From assembly GCA_048265185.1 (NCBI GenBank), contig JBLXBZ010000004.1:1-64000 (forward strand): a stretch of 64,000 nt of DNA, written 5' to 3'. Both the position numbers and the translations under genes were made by a program. Of the stretch, positions 51,956-62,429 are shown one piece after another; position 1 is the first letter of the stretch; the number at the start of each line of letters is the position of its first letter. The notes beneath the pieces were generated by a model. That model was given only the letters and a program-made list of their open reading frames with translations. It was not told where the DNA came from and did no database searches. This DNA is from JBLXBZ01 sp048265185 (lineage in GTDB: Bacteria; Pseudomonadota; Alphaproteobacteria; Rhizobiales; Stappiaceae).

Positions 51956-52354
51956 ATGGCTCACATCCTTCTGGCGGAAGACGACGAAGCCGTCCGCACA
52001 TTCGTAAAGCGAGCGCTGGAGCTGGACGGCCACAGCGTAATCGCGGTTGAAGACGGCGCCGAAGCCGCCGCGACCCTTGCTCATTCAGGACCGAGCTTCG
52101 ATCTTCTCGTGTCGGACATCAAAATGCCTGTCATGGACGGGATCGCGCTTGCTTTGCTCGCGGCGCGAGACTGGCCGGATCTTCCCGTATTGCTCATCAC
52201 AGGCTTCGCAGACCAACGCGAGCGCGCCAACGGGCTGGACACGCTGGTGCATGACATCGTCGCCAAGCCTTTCACTCTGGTGGAAATTAGGCGCGCCGTT
52301 CAAGACGCGGTCAACGGCGTCGTTCGCGAAGAACAGCGCCGCCTTTACGGATAA
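51956..52354 (+). CDS. cpdR: Cell-cycle response regulator CpdR
   Basis: A 132-residue stand-alone receiver domain. Acidic pocket ILLAEDDEAVRTFVKRAL; phosphoacceptor Asp in FDLLVSDIKMPVMDGIAL; switch Thr in LLITGFA; conserved Lys in DIVAKPFTLVEI. It has no output domain. It closely matches CpdR, which in its unphosphorylated form directs ClpXP to the old pole and speeds destruction of CtrA and other proteins. Its phosphate comes from the CckA-ChpT relay (family knowledge). The start is ATG 51956, one base after hpt; a frame opening inside hpt is rejected. Confidence 0.93.
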   Translation: MAHILLAEDDEAVRTFVKRALELDGHSVIAVEDGAEAAATLAHSGPSFDLLVSDIKMPVMDGIALALLAARDWPDLPVLLITGFADQRERANGLDTLVHDIVAKPFTLVEIRRAVQDAVNGVVREEQRRLYG

Positions 52355-52438
52355 AAAACAAACGCCCGGCGCAAACGAGGGGCGACAACTGCCCCGCCTG
52401 CTTTACCCCGGAAAGGCGCCGAATGCGCGCCGCTATTC

Positions 52439-55138
52439 TCAATACCGTCTGAGCAGGCGTTCAAGATAGTCCAGCTCAGGCTTTGGCCGCGCCGGGTTTG
52501 AAAACCGCCGACGTAATTCATCCAAAATTTCGCGCGCTCGCTGCACGTCAATTTCATCCGGAACTTTCACGCGCTCGCCATACTGCGGCCCGTCTGTTCG
52601 CCTTGGGCGCCCAAGCGGATCTTCGCCCGCTGGGTTTCTCCGCCCACGCGCCACCCCACTTCCCCCACCTTGCCCCTGCTGCTGTTGCATTTGCTGGTTC
52701 AAGGCTTGCGCGCCCTCACGAAGCGCTTCCAGCGCATCCCCCTGCCGCGTCAAAGCTTCGTCCGCGTCGCCCTCGCCCAAATTTTGACCCGCGTCTCCCA
52801 TGGCGTCCCCCGCATGAGCCAGAGAACCATTTTCAGTCACGCCGTTTTTACGCAGCCTTTCCTGCAAATCCTGCAACCGCCGCTCTAATGCGCCTTGCTC
52901 CTCCTTCAACTCCTCAAGGGCCTGCGCCAACTCCTCACGCCTTTTTTCCGACGAATATTCTTGCTCTTCCCCTCCCCTGTGGTTCAAAGAGCGTTGATCA
53001 AGTTGATGGGTTTCATCCATCAATTCCTGTTGGCGCTGGATCATCTGCGCCAGATCATTCAAAGCCTGCATCATTTCACGGCCTTGCGCCGAAGGCTGTT
53101 GCGGGCGCCCCGCTTGAAGGTTTTCCAGCATCTGCTGCATTTCCGCCAATAGGTCTCGCGCCGCCTGCACAGACCCCGAGCGCGCAAGATCCTCGATCCG
53201 ATTCAGCATTTCCTCAAGCTCACGAGAGCTTAGGCTGCGCGCGTTCGGATCCATTTGCCGCATCGCTTGCGGATTATTCTTCATCTGCTCGGCCAGCGCC
53301 TGCATATAATCATTCAACGCCTGACGCACCTGCTCCGTCAAACGGGAGATTTCCTCTTCAGAGGCGTTATTTTCAAGCGCTTGTCTCAACTCATTTTGCG
53401 CTTGGCGCAGAGCCCGTTCAGCCACGGACAAATCACCATCCTCAATCGTCAGAGCAAGCTCCCACATGAGATCCAGCAATTCGATCAGCTCCTGATCGCT
53501 TCGCGCATGCGCCAAACGCTGATAGGCGAACCGCATTCCAAGATAATGCCGCGCGTCGTCAATGAATTTTTCAGGGGCGATAAGCAGAGCGTCGAAAGCG
53601 TCCAAAACCGACATTTGCGCATTGGCGTCCAACGCCAGATTACGCCGTTGCTCGACAATGGCGCGCGCCAAGGGGTCGGTGAAATTTCGTTGCGGCAAAA
53701 CGAATTCATGCGGCTGAGAAAAGCCCGTTTGCCCCGCTTGATCCTGCGCGCTAAGCCTCAGGCTTACTTTCGATCCCGCCCAAGGATGGCTTGTGAGGTC
53801 GGAAAGCGTCTCTCCTTCGCCCACTCGGCGCTCTCCGGAGGGCAGCGATAACGAGATATTGGGCGCAGCAACCAAGGGACGCTTGACGCCCCTCTCGTCA
53901 TCGGGACCGCCTTGCGTCAACGGCGTGATTTGCGCTTCGGCGGAGGTCACGCCGTAATCATCCTTGATCAAATAATGCAGACGCAAGACGCCGCTGACCT
54001 GCGCCTGCGGATCGTCAAGCAAGCGTATTTCCGGGCTTCTATCTTCCTCGACCGCAAACGACCACTGGCTTACAAGCTCGCCTTCATCACGAACTGAAAC
54101 CGTTTGATCTTCATTTAGAACAATGCGGAGCTCCATGACCTCGTTCGGCGTCCCATCATCAGACGCTCCGTCACGCCCGTCGCTGAAACCCGCCTTCCCA
54201 GACGCCTCCAAAACTCCGGCGAGCTCCACGGACGCTTCCAACGCCCCATAGCCCTGCGCCCGCACGACAAGTTCGCTGCCCTCCGGCGCCGTCAACGGCA
54301 AAGACATGTCACGCAGACCGGCGCTATCGCCCGTCAGAAAGACAGGTGGACGGCGGGTATAAGTCGGCGGCGCGATCCAGGCGTCGAGCCGCCGACCCGT
54401 CGTCACCTGATTGGATGGCGCGTCAAACAAACCTGCAACACGCGACCAACGCTCCTCGCCGGCCACGCCAAAGCCAACAAACAACAACAGCGCCGCGAAC
54501 ACCCGCAGCGCATATGGATCTTTTCGAAAAGCGCGGGGATGCGGCAGATCATGCCGCAAACGCTCCAGCGCGCCGAGCGCCCTCTCCTGATGCGCCCGCC
54601 ATAAAGCTTGGCTTAATGGATTGTCTTCATTCGAGGCCAGTTTATCATCGATGGCCACGAGGGGGCGATGGGAATGTCCAGACACGCGTTCCACACGCCG
54701 CATCGCCGCCCGCCTGTCAGGCCACGCCGCGCGTCGAAAATCCGACAAAAACCAGACGAACGTCAGAGCGAAAGCGGCGACCCCAAGAACACGCAACCAT
54801 AACGGCGCAAACGACCAAACGCCGATCCACGTCACTGCGAGAAACAGAGCGGCCAACGTCAACGGCGCCATCATTCGCGGCCAGAGATCTTCCCAGAAGA
54901 GCACCAGCTGACTGCGACGCAACGCCGCGTTCAGCCGGGATCTCGCCTGCCTTTCAGCTCGCGCCGCGCCAGCGTCCCCGGCGTTAACGCGAGAAGAGCT
55001 GACGAGAAAAGACGGATCAGCAGGCGACGCGCCAGCGTCCTGCGCCTCTTGATCGCGGGTATCATCTTGCCTGCTCAAGCCCGCCTCCGTTTGGTCGCCC
55101 AGCCCTTTCAGTTTATCCAGCCGCTTCAGATCGCCCAT
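52439..55138 (-). CDS. DUF4175 (TIGR02302-like) giant membrane protein
   Basis: An 899-residue protein known from alphaproteobacteria with no assigned role. A polar N-terminus is followed by two or three membrane helices (about 85-130 and 205-225), a large probably periplasmic beta-rich region with domains reminiscent of immunoglobulin-like folds (TTGRRLDAWIAPPTYTRRPP), then a long Gln/Glu/Arg-rich helical region (about 545-830) that is predicted coiled coil (LEERLRKNG-like repeats), and a conserved basic C-terminus (PKPELDYLERLLRRY). It sits between cpdR (converging) and lysA (same strand), the usual neighbourhood. Possible structural role in the envelope (inference). Confidence 0.88.
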   Translation of the reverse strand: MGDLKRLDKLKGLGDQTEAGLSRQDDTRDQEAQDAGASPADPSFLVSSSRVNAGDAGAARAERQARSRLNAALRRSQLVLFWEDLWPRMMAPLTLAALFLAVTWIGVWSFAPLWLRVLGVAAFALTFVWFLSDFRRAAWPDRRAAMRRVERVSGHSHRPLVAIDDKLASNEDNPLSQALWRAHQERALGALERLRHDLPHPRAFRKDPYALRVFAALLLFVGFGVAGEERWSRVAGLFDAPSNQVTTGRRLDAWIAPPTYTRRPPVFLTGDSAGLRDMSLPLTAPEGSELVVRAQGYGALEASVELAGVLEASGKAGFSDGRDGASDDGTPNEVMELRIVLNEDQTVSVRDEGELVSQWSFAVEEDRSPEIRLLDDPQAQVSGVLRLHYLIKDDYGVTSAEAQITPLTQGGPDDERGVKRPLVAAPNISLSLPSGERRVGEGETLSDLTSHPWAGSKVSLRLSAQDQAGQTGFSQPHEFVLPQRNFTDPLARAIVEQRRNLALDANAQMSVLDAFDALLIAPEKFIDDARHYLGMRFAYQRLAHARSDQELIELLDLMWELALTIEDGDLSVAERALRQAQNELRQALENNASEEEISRLTEQVRQALNDYMQALAEQMKNNPQAMRQMDPNARSLSSRELEEMLNRIEDLARSGSVQAARDLLAEMQQMLENLQAGRPQQPSAQGREMMQALNDLAQMIQRQQELMDETHQLDQRSLNHRGGEEQEYSSEKRREELAQALEELKEEQGALERRLQDLQERLRKNGVTENGSLAHAGDAMGDAGQNLGEGDADEALTRQGDALEALREGAQALNQQMQQQQGQGGGSGVARGRRNPAGEDPLGRPRRTDGPQYGERVKVPDEIDVQRAREILDELRRRFSNPARPKPELDYLERLLRRY

Positions 55139-55210
55139 TCACAGCTGAACAAACCATAGCGTGAGGCATTGACGAGATTACGGCAAGCCAAGAATGCCGA
55201 AATCATGAAA

Positions 55211-56485
55211 TCATTCCGCCTTAAGCCACGAAGGCGTCTGGTCCAGCCCGATAAGCTCTTCATAGCTCGGACGCGGACGCACAACGGCGAACTCATCACC
55301 TTTAACAAGAATTTCCGGAATAAGCAATCTTGAGTTGTAAGTCGAAGCTTGCACCGCGCCATAAGCGCCGGCGGAATAGACAGCCAGAAGATCGCCGCTT
55401 TTCATCACCGGCAAATCGCGATCCTGCGCCAGATAGTCTCCGGTCTCACAAACCGGGCCAACCACGTCCGCCACGGCCCGCGGCCCCTCTCCCCGCTCTT
55501 CCCGCACGGGAGCGATCTCATGATGAGCTTCGTAAAGCGTTGGCCGAATGAGATCATTCATCGCCGCGTCGACGATGATAAAATCTTTAGCCTCGCCTTT
55601 CTTGACGTAAATCACCTCCGTGATCAAAACTCCTGCGTTACCGACGATCAGCCGGCCAGGTTCAAAAATAACCCGGCATCCCAGCGTTTCAACGTGTTTG
55701 CGCACCACCGCCGCGTAGGCGTCTGGATGCGGCGGCGGTTCATTGTCATGATGATAGGGAATGCCCAATCCGCCGCCCAGATCCACATGCTCGATTTCAT
55801 GACCATCGCCGCGCAACTGTTCTATCAAGTCGCCTAGGCGGGAAAAAGCCGCGTCGAAAGGGTCAAGCTGCGTGATCTGCGAACCGATATGCATATCGAT
55901 TCCGGTAACCTTGATCCCCGGAAGCTTCGCCGCATGAGCATATACCGCCCGCGCCCGCGTCCAGGGAACCCCGAACTTGTTTTCCGATTTCCCGGTGGCG
56001 ATTTTCGCGTGGGTTTTTGCGTCAACATCCGGGTTGATGCGAATGGACACTCGCGCGGTGACGCCCTTTTGCGTCGCCACCTGCGACAGCTGCTCAAGCT
56101 CCGGTTCGCTTTCCACGTTGAAACACAAAATGCCCATGTCCAGCGCAAAAGCTTGCTCGCGCGCTGTCTTGCCAACGCCGGAGAACATGATCCGCTCTCC
56201 CGGAACGCCCGCTTGCAGGGCGCGGCGCAACTCCCCCTCGGAAACGACGTCCATCCCCGCGCCAAGATTGGCCAGCGTCGCCAGAACAGCCTGATTGGAA
56301 TTGGCTTTCAACGCGAAACAGACAAGCGTATCGATGCCGGCGAAAGCCGATGAGAACACTTCGTAATGGCGCTTCAGCGTTGCCGTGGAATAACAATAAA
56401 AGGGTGTCCCCACTTCGGCGGCGATCTCTTCAAGAGACACCCCTTCAGCGTGAAGCACCCCAGAACTATAGGCGAAATGATGCAC
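55211..56485 (-). CDS. lysA: Diaminopimelate decarboxylase
   Basis: A 424-residue PLP enzyme of the alanine-racemase fold that makes lysine from meso-diaminopimelate. The cofactor lysine is in VCFALKANSNQAVLA; HIGSQI, GGGLGIPYH and EPGRLIVGNAG are the phosphate and substrate loops; the second-site Cys is in GPVCETGDYLAQD. N-terminal FAYSSGVLHAEGVSLEEIA is standard. Last step of lysine synthesis. It is followed 72 bases later by the DUF4175 gene and preceded by the LptM-like gene, all on one strand. Confidence 0.95.
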   Translation of the reverse strand: MHHFAYSSGVLHAEGVSLEEIAAEVGTPFYCYSTATLKRHYEVFSSAFAGIDTLVCFALKANSNQAVLATLANLGAGMDVVSEGELRRALQAGVPGERIMFSGVGKTAREQAFALDMGILCFNVESEPELEQLSQVATQKGVTARVSIRINPDVDAKTHAKIATGKSENKFGVPWTRARAVYAHAAKLPGIKVTGIDMHIGSQITQLDPFDAAFSRLGDLIEQLRGDGHEIEHVDLGGGLGIPYHHDNEPPPHPDAYAAVVRKHVETLGCRVIFEPGRLIVGNAGVLITEVIYVKKGEAKDFIIVDAAMNDLIRPTLYEAHHEIAPVREERGEGPRAVADVVGPVCETGDYLAQDRDLPVMKSGDLLAVYSAGAYGAVQASTYNSRLLIPEILVKGDEFAVVRPRPSYEELIGLDQTPSWLKAE

Positions 56486-56526
56486 GAAAGACCTCCTCGC
56501 ACGGGGGAGCCCCGGCGATAAATTCG

Positions 56527-56832
56527 TCAGATAATGGCGTCGAGCGGGAAACTATAGGCTCCATTGCTCGGCTGAGCTTCGGGCGGCGCCACAGGACGCT
56601 GGGGAGACGCCGTCAAGGGAGCGCCCTCAGGCGCGGCTTCAGACGTAACCTCAGGCGCGGCCGATGTCTCCGCGGCCCCCGGAACGTCAAGCGAGCCCCG
56701 ACGACCACACCCGCTCAAGCCCACCATGGCGACGACGGCAAAAGCCGTGACCAAAACGCGCGGCGATACGCGCGCTCCATTAGCGGCCAAAGCATGAAGC
56801 GGCCTTTTCTTCAAAAGGAAAGAATTTGTCAC
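56527..56832 (-). CDS. LptM-like small lipoprotein
   Basis: A 101-residue lipoprotein: a signal segment (LVTAFAVVAMVGLSGCGRRG) ending in a lipobox, then GSLDVP, matching the LptM/YifL (lipoprotein_18) pattern CGxxGPLxxP, and a disordered Pro/Ala/Glu-rich tail. LptM helps mature the LPS transport channel LptDE in enterobacteria. In many proteobacteria it precedes lysA, as here. The signal is preceded by an unusually long (25-residue) N-region, so a later start is possible. Confidence 0.82.
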   Translation of the reverse strand: MTNSFLLKKRPLHALAANGARVSPRVLVTAFAVVAMVGLSGCGRRGSLDVPGAAETSAAPEVTSEAAPEGAPLTASPQRPVAPPEAQPSNGAYSFPLDAII

Positions 56833-56935
56833 GTTACCTGTTCCCTGCCGAGCGCCAATGTCTTGTTGAAAATTCGCCGGAAACTACTCGCATGAAGGAC
56901 CATACGCCGCAAGAGCGCGCATGGTCCAATCGCTT

Positions 56936-58336
<1,401 letters not shown>

Positions 58337-58351
58337 GGCTAGCCCCTCTGG

Positions 58352-59026
58352 ATGGAAAGCAACGAAATGATAAAATTATTCAACACCGGCTCACACCGTC
58401 TCATGACTTTTCTCGCGATCGGCGTCGCCGCAGTGCTCGCCGGGATCGCTGGGGCATACGTGATCGCCGACCATGATGACGACGGCCTGGCGGCTCCCAG
58501 CTGCCAAAACGCTCTTGCGGCGGCCGCAAGGGCGAAACCTTTCGCCACAGGCGAAGTCGCAGCCTTTTTGCCCGCAAGCAAACCTTTAAGCGTTGCCGAC
58601 CTGTCCTTCAAGGGAAATACGGGCGAAGACATGACTTTAGCGGACTTTAAAGGACGCACGACGCTTTTAAACATCTGGGCGACCTGGTGCGCGCCTTGCC
58701 GCAAAGAGATGCCGGCCCTTGATCTATTGCAAGCTGAACTGGGAGCCGACGATTTCGAGGTCGTCGCCGTGAACGTCGACCGCGGACCGGAAGAAAAGGC
58801 CCGTGGGTTCCTGAAGGAAGTCGGGGTTGAAACCTTGAATTTCTATGCGGATCCGACGATGAAAATTTTCAACGAACTGCGCTCCCGCGGCAAAGGCGCC
58901 GGCCTGCCCACCACCATGCTCATCGATGGGCAAGGCTGTGAAATCGGCTCGATGTTCGGACCGGCGGAATGGGCGTCAGCAGACGCAAAAAACTTGATCA
59001 AGGCTGTCTTGAACAAGGAGAAATAA
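58352..59026 (+). CDS. tlpA: TlpA-family membrane-anchored thioredoxin-like protein
   Basis: A 224-residue periplasmic disulfide reductase. One N-terminal membrane helix (about 15-38) anchors it; the thioredoxin domain contains the active site WATWCAPCRKEMPALD and the cis-proline region KGAGLPTTMLIDGQGCE. TlpA acts in cytochrome oxidase assembly in rhizobia by reducing copper-chaperone and CoxB cysteines (family knowledge). A further Cys pair in AAPSCQNALAA and GQGCEIG may be structural. Start: ATG 58352 or ATG 58367, the latter with GGAAAG upstream. Divergent from argH in rhizobial genomes too. Confidence 0.9.
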   Translation: MESNEMIKLFNTGSHRLMTFLAIGVAAVLAGIAGAYVIADHDDDGLAAPSCQNALAAAARAKPFATGEVAAFLPASKPLSVADLSFKGNTGEDMTLADFKGRTTLLNIWATWCAPCRKEMPALDLLQAELGADDFEVVAVNVDRGPEEKARGFLKEVGVETLNFYADPTMKIFNELRSRGKGAGLPTTMLIDGQGCEIGSMFGPAEWASADAKNLIKAVLNKEK

Positions 59027-59061
59027 ATGGAGAAATTTCGAAGGCGCAAGCCAATAAAAGC

Positions 59062-59259
59062 TTAAACGCTCACGTCGACCACTTGCCCCATGCCCGCCGG
59101 CGGGGCGGCGGCGGCGGCTTCGCCCGCTTCGCTCGTTTCTTCGATCATTTGCGCCAAACCCGCCGCCATTTCGGCGTTGATCTTCATCATTTCAGCCGCC
59201 ATGGCGGCTTGGGTTTGCGCTTGCTGAACGCCGACCATGGCGCCCGATACGGTGGACAT
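59062..59259 (-). CDS. Small YjfB-type putative motility protein
   Basis: A 65-residue protein with an amphipathic helix rich in Met, Ala and Gln (AQTQAAMAAEMMKINAEMAA), a short Ala/Pro linker and a hydrophobic C-terminus GMGQVVDVSV. This layout resembles the YjfB family of putative motility proteins, whose role is unclear. AGGAGAG lies before ATG 59259. A near-CtrA box about 100 bases upstream would fit a motility gene. It lies 151 bases behind mutL on the same strand. Confidence 0.7.
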   Translation of the reverse strand: MSTVSGAMVGVQQAQTQAAMAAEMMKINAEMAAGLAQMIEETSEAGEAAAAAPPAGMGQVVDVSV

Positions 59260-59358
59260 AGAACTCTCCTGCTTATGCCTCTCCAGCTTTGCTTCAACTG
59301 ACGCCCAAATTTAATTAAGTGACGCAGAAATTGACGGTCTCACAGTGAGGCTCAAACG

Positions 59359-59373
59359 CTAACCTTACGTTAA
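59359..59373. promoter_or_regulatory. Near-consensus CtrA box CTAA-N7-TTAA
   Basis: CTAA-CCTTACG-TTAA differs from the CtrA consensus TTAA-N7-TTAA at one base. It sits 100 bases upstream of the small YjfB-type gene. A single near match has moderate chance odds. Confidence 0.3.
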
Positions 59374-59410
59374 TGGATTATCTCAATACGTCAACAGCTC
59401 TTTGACGCGC

Positions 59411-61303
59411 TCACTTGCGCCCGAACAAACGTTCAATGTCGTTGAGCTTCAACTCCACCCATGTGGGGCGCCCGTGGTTACATTGCCCCGACAACGGCGT
59501 CGCCTCCATATCCCGCAGCAGCGCGTCCATTTCCTCTGGCCGCATGCGCCGCCCCGCCCGCACCGACCCATGGCACGCCATGGTCGCCGCCACATGGTCC
59601 AACCGCTCGCGCACCCGCGTAGCCGCTCCCCATTCGGCGATGTCATCGGCTAGGTCCTTCACCAATCCACGAATGTCAAAGTCGCCAAGCATGACCGGGG
59701 TTTCGCGCACCGCGATCGCCCCCGGCCCAAAAGGCTCCAGCACCAGCCCCACTTCCGCAAGGTCCTGCGCCCGCTCCTCCAACCGCGCCACGTCATCCTC
59801 CGGCAGCTCCACCACCTCAGGGATCAACAACAATTGCCGCGCCACGCCTTTGGCGGCCAACGCCTCCTTCAACCGCTCATAAACCAGCCGTTCATGGGCC
59901 GCGTGCTGATCGACAATGACGACGCCATTCTCGGTTTGCGAAATAATATAGGTCTCATGAACCTGCGCGCGGGCGGCGCCCAAAGGCAGAGCGACGCGCT
60001 CAGGCGCCGGCGCGCCCATGTGAGCTCGCGCGTCAGCCGAGGGTTGAACCACGCCCTCAAACGTCGACTGCCCCTCCGCAAAGCCCCCGTTATGGACCGA
60101 ATTCCCCAATGCGGCGCGGGTCTCGTCCGGCCGAAACGGCGAATCGCGCCAATCGCCCCCTGAACCGCGATCTTGCCGCCCAACATAGCTCGGGGAATAA
60201 TCGCCCAAAGCGCTCCCCCCACCATGAGCGCGAAACCCATTTTGCGTTTGCTCCATCCCACGAGACAGAACGTTCAGCGCCTCGTCAGCGTTACTGGTTG
60301 ATGAGCGGTGCCCCGCCGCGAATATGGCTTGCTTCAACGCCCCCACCACCAGACCACGCACCAACTGCGCGTCCCGAAAACGCACGTCCGCCTTCGTCGG
60401 ATGCACGTTAACGTCAACGTCATGCGGATCGATCTCAATGAACAAAGCCACCACCGGGTGCCGATCACGCGCCAAAACATCAGCGTAAGCCCCGCGCAGC
60501 GCCGACATCAATAATTTATCGCGCACGGGCCGTCCATTGACGAAGAAAAATTGTGAAAGTGAATTCGCCTTGTGAAAGGTGGGCAGCCCCGCATAGCCAT
60601 AAAGGCGCACGCCTTCGCGTTCGGCGTCGATCTCCATGGCGTTTTCAACAAACTCCCGACTGATCACCTGCCCCACCCGCACGGCCAACCTGTCCTCTCC
60701 CCTGGCGGCGGGAAAATCCGACGTCGTTCTGTCTGGTCCAGAAAGGGCGAAACGCACGCCCGGGTGAGCCAACGCCAGACGCTTCACCACATCGGTGATG
60801 GCGGCCGTCTCCGCGCGATCGGATTTCAAAAACTTCAACCGGGCGGGCGTGGAGAAAAACAAGTCACGCACCTCGACCCGCGTTCCTCCCGGATAAGCAG
60901 AAGGGCAAGGCGCGTTCGCCGCGCCTCCGTCTAGGGAAATTTCCCAACCGTGAGGCTCGCTTTCATGACGCGTGGCGATGGTCAAACGCGACACCGCGCC
61001 AATCGACGGCAAGGCTTCGCCGCGAAAACCAAGCGAGCGAATGTCAAACAAATCATCTTCAAAAAGCTTCGAGGTGCAATGCCGGCGAACCGCGAGCTCA
61101 AGATCCGCCCGGACCATTCCATGCCCATCGTCCGACACGCGGATCAACGTCTTGCCACCCGCCGCGGTGGTTATTTCAATCCGCGACGCGCCAGCGTCGA
61201 CCGCGTTCTCAACCAGCTCCTTGACCACGCTGGCCGGGCGCTCGATGACTTCCCCCGCCGCGATCCGGTTAATGGCTGTGTCGCTAAGTTGTCGAACCTG
61301 CAT
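59411..61303 (-). CDS. mutL: DNA mismatch repair protein MutL
   Basis: A 630-residue MutL. The N-terminal GHKL ATPase has IAAGEVIERPASVVKELVEN, DDGHGM and GFRGEALPSIGAV; the middle has FFVNGRPVRD and HPTKADVRF. The C-terminal dimerisation domain contains DQHAAHERLVYE, matching the DQHAX2EX4E metal motif of MutL endonucleases, together with ACHGSVRAG and QCNHGRPTW. This suggests a nicking MutL, as in bacteria without MutH. I place the start at ATG 61303 (MQVRQLSD); an upstream frame from 61366 is longer but lacks homology. A Gly/Ser/Arg-rich linker (about 340-430) is normal. Confidence 0.95.
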   Translation of the reverse strand: MQVRQLSDTAINRIAAGEVIERPASVVKELVENAVDAGASRIEITTAAGGKTLIRVSDDGHGMVRADLELAVRRHCTSKLFEDDLFDIRSLGFRGEALPSIGAVSRLTIATRHESEPHGWEISLDGGAANAPCPSAYPGGTRVEVRDLFFSTPARLKFLKSDRAETAAITDVVKRLALAHPGVRFALSGPDRTTSDFPAARGEDRLAVRVGQVISREFVENAMEIDAEREGVRLYGYAGLPTFHKANSLSQFFFVNGRPVRDKLLMSALRGAYADVLARDRHPVVALFIEIDPHDVDVNVHPTKADVRFRDAQLVRGLVVGALKQAIFAAGHRSSTSNADEALNVLSRGMEQTQNGFRAHGGGSALGDYSPSYVGRQDRGSGGDWRDSPFRPDETRAALGNSVHNGGFAEGQSTFEGVVQPSADARAHMGAPAPERVALPLGAARAQVHETYIISQTENGVVIVDQHAAHERLVYERLKEALAAKGVARQLLLIPEVVELPEDDVARLEERAQDLAEVGLVLEPFGPGAIAVRETPVMLGDFDIRGLVKDLADDIAEWGAATRVRERLDHVAATMACHGSVRAGRRMRPEEMDALLRDMEATPLSGQCNHGRPTWVELKLNDIERLFGRK

Positions 61304-61470
61304 GCTAGTCTCTTGAATTAGGAATTTTTGATTTGGAATGCATGAATGCAAGCCAATTTGACCCAAACGCCGGATCGTCTATGGTCCGGCTAAAACCCAT
61401 CATGGCGTAATGGCGATTCTGATTATCTTATCAGGCCACAGACAACCCCGCCGCAGAAAAGAGCAAACAA

Positions 61471-62340
61471 ATGACCAACACTTCTCCGCTCCTCATCAAA
61501 GGCCTGCGCCAACTTGGCGACCGCTACGACGTAGCTCTGTGCGACGTGTGGGGCGTGTTGCACAACGGCGTCGCCGCGTTTGAAGGGGCGGCGGACGCTT
61601 TGCGGCGCTTTCGTCTGGAAAACGGCGGAACGGTTGTTCTCATCACCAACGCCCCCCGCCCAAACGCGCCAATCCGCGAACAACTGCAAAATCTGGGAAT
61701 CGGTCCGGACGCCTATGACGACATCGTCACCTCCGGCGACGTCACCCGTCATCAAATCCTGGCCCGGGGCGGCGCGCCGCTTCTCCATATCGGCCCCCAA
61801 AGGGATATGTCGCTTTTCGAAGGCCTTCGCGTTCAAATAAGCTCGGAGGAAAATGCGGACTCCGTCGTCTGCACCGGGCTCTTGAACGACACGGTGGAGA
61901 CCCCTGACGATTACCGCGCCCAATTCGAACGCCTGACGGCGCGCGGCGCGCCCATGATCTGCGCCAACCCCGACATCGTGGTCGAACGCGGCGACACTCT
62001 TATCTGGTGCGCCGGAGCCCTCGCCAGACTCTATGAGGACCTTGGCGGCGACGTCGCCATCGCCGGCAAGCCCCACCACCCGATTTACGACGCCGCCCTC
62101 AAGATTGCGACAAAACTGCGCGGGAGCGTCGATCAAAGCAGAGTGCTGGCCATTGGCGACGGCCTACCTACGGACATTCGCGGGGCCTTCGCCCAGAAAC
62201 TCGACGCTTTATTCATCACCGCCGGCATTCATGCGGCGGACTTCGGCCCCGCCGATGCGCCTAGCGAGGACTTAATCCGCAATCGCCTCGCCGAAGAAGG
62301 CCTAAACGCCGCCGCCGCCATACCGCGCTTGGCGTGGTGA
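61471..62340 (+). CDS. HAD-family hydrolase (TIGR01459-like, NagD/HAD-IIA)
   Basis: A 289-residue HAD-superfamily subclass IIA phosphatase. Motif I is CDVWGVLHNGVAAFEGAAD, where Asp-Val-Trp is the TIGR01459 variant of DxDGT; motif II VLITNAPRPN; and motif III/IV GDGLPTDIRGAFAQKLDALF. The alphaproteobacterial TIGR01459 group has no known substrate; sugar or nucleotide phosphates are possible. It stands as a single plus-strand gene between mutL (divergent) and the acyl-CoA dehydrogenase gene (converging), with a shared terminator behind it. Confidence 0.9.
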   Translation: MTNTSPLLIKGLRQLGDRYDVALCDVWGVLHNGVAAFEGAADALRRFRLENGGTVVLITNAPRPNAPIREQLQNLGIGPDAYDDIVTSGDVTRHQILARGGAPLLHIGPQRDMSLFEGLRVQISSEENADSVVCTGLLNDTVETPDDYRAQFERLTARGAPMICANPDIVVERGDTLIWCAGALARLYEDLGGDVAIAGKPHHPIYDAALKIATKLRGSVDQSRVLAIGDGLPTDIRGAFAQKLDALFITAGIHAADFGPADAPSEDLIRNRLAEEGLNAAAAIPRLAW

Positions 62341-62378
62341 TGGCCCGCCGGGCGTTAGCTTGCAGCCATTGAAACGGA

Positions 62379-62402
62379 AAAGCGGCGCCGAAGCGCCGCT
62401 TT
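62379..62402. terminator. Bidirectional terminator between the HAD gene and the 3-hydroxyacyl-CoA dehydrogenase gene
   Basis: AAAGCGGCGC (62379-62388) and GCGCCGCTTT (62393-62402) form a perfect 10-bp stem with a CGAA tetraloop; T on one side and A on the other allow use in both directions. Confidence 0.65.
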
Positions 62403-62429
62403 CGCTAAAACTCGTGAATTATCATAAAG

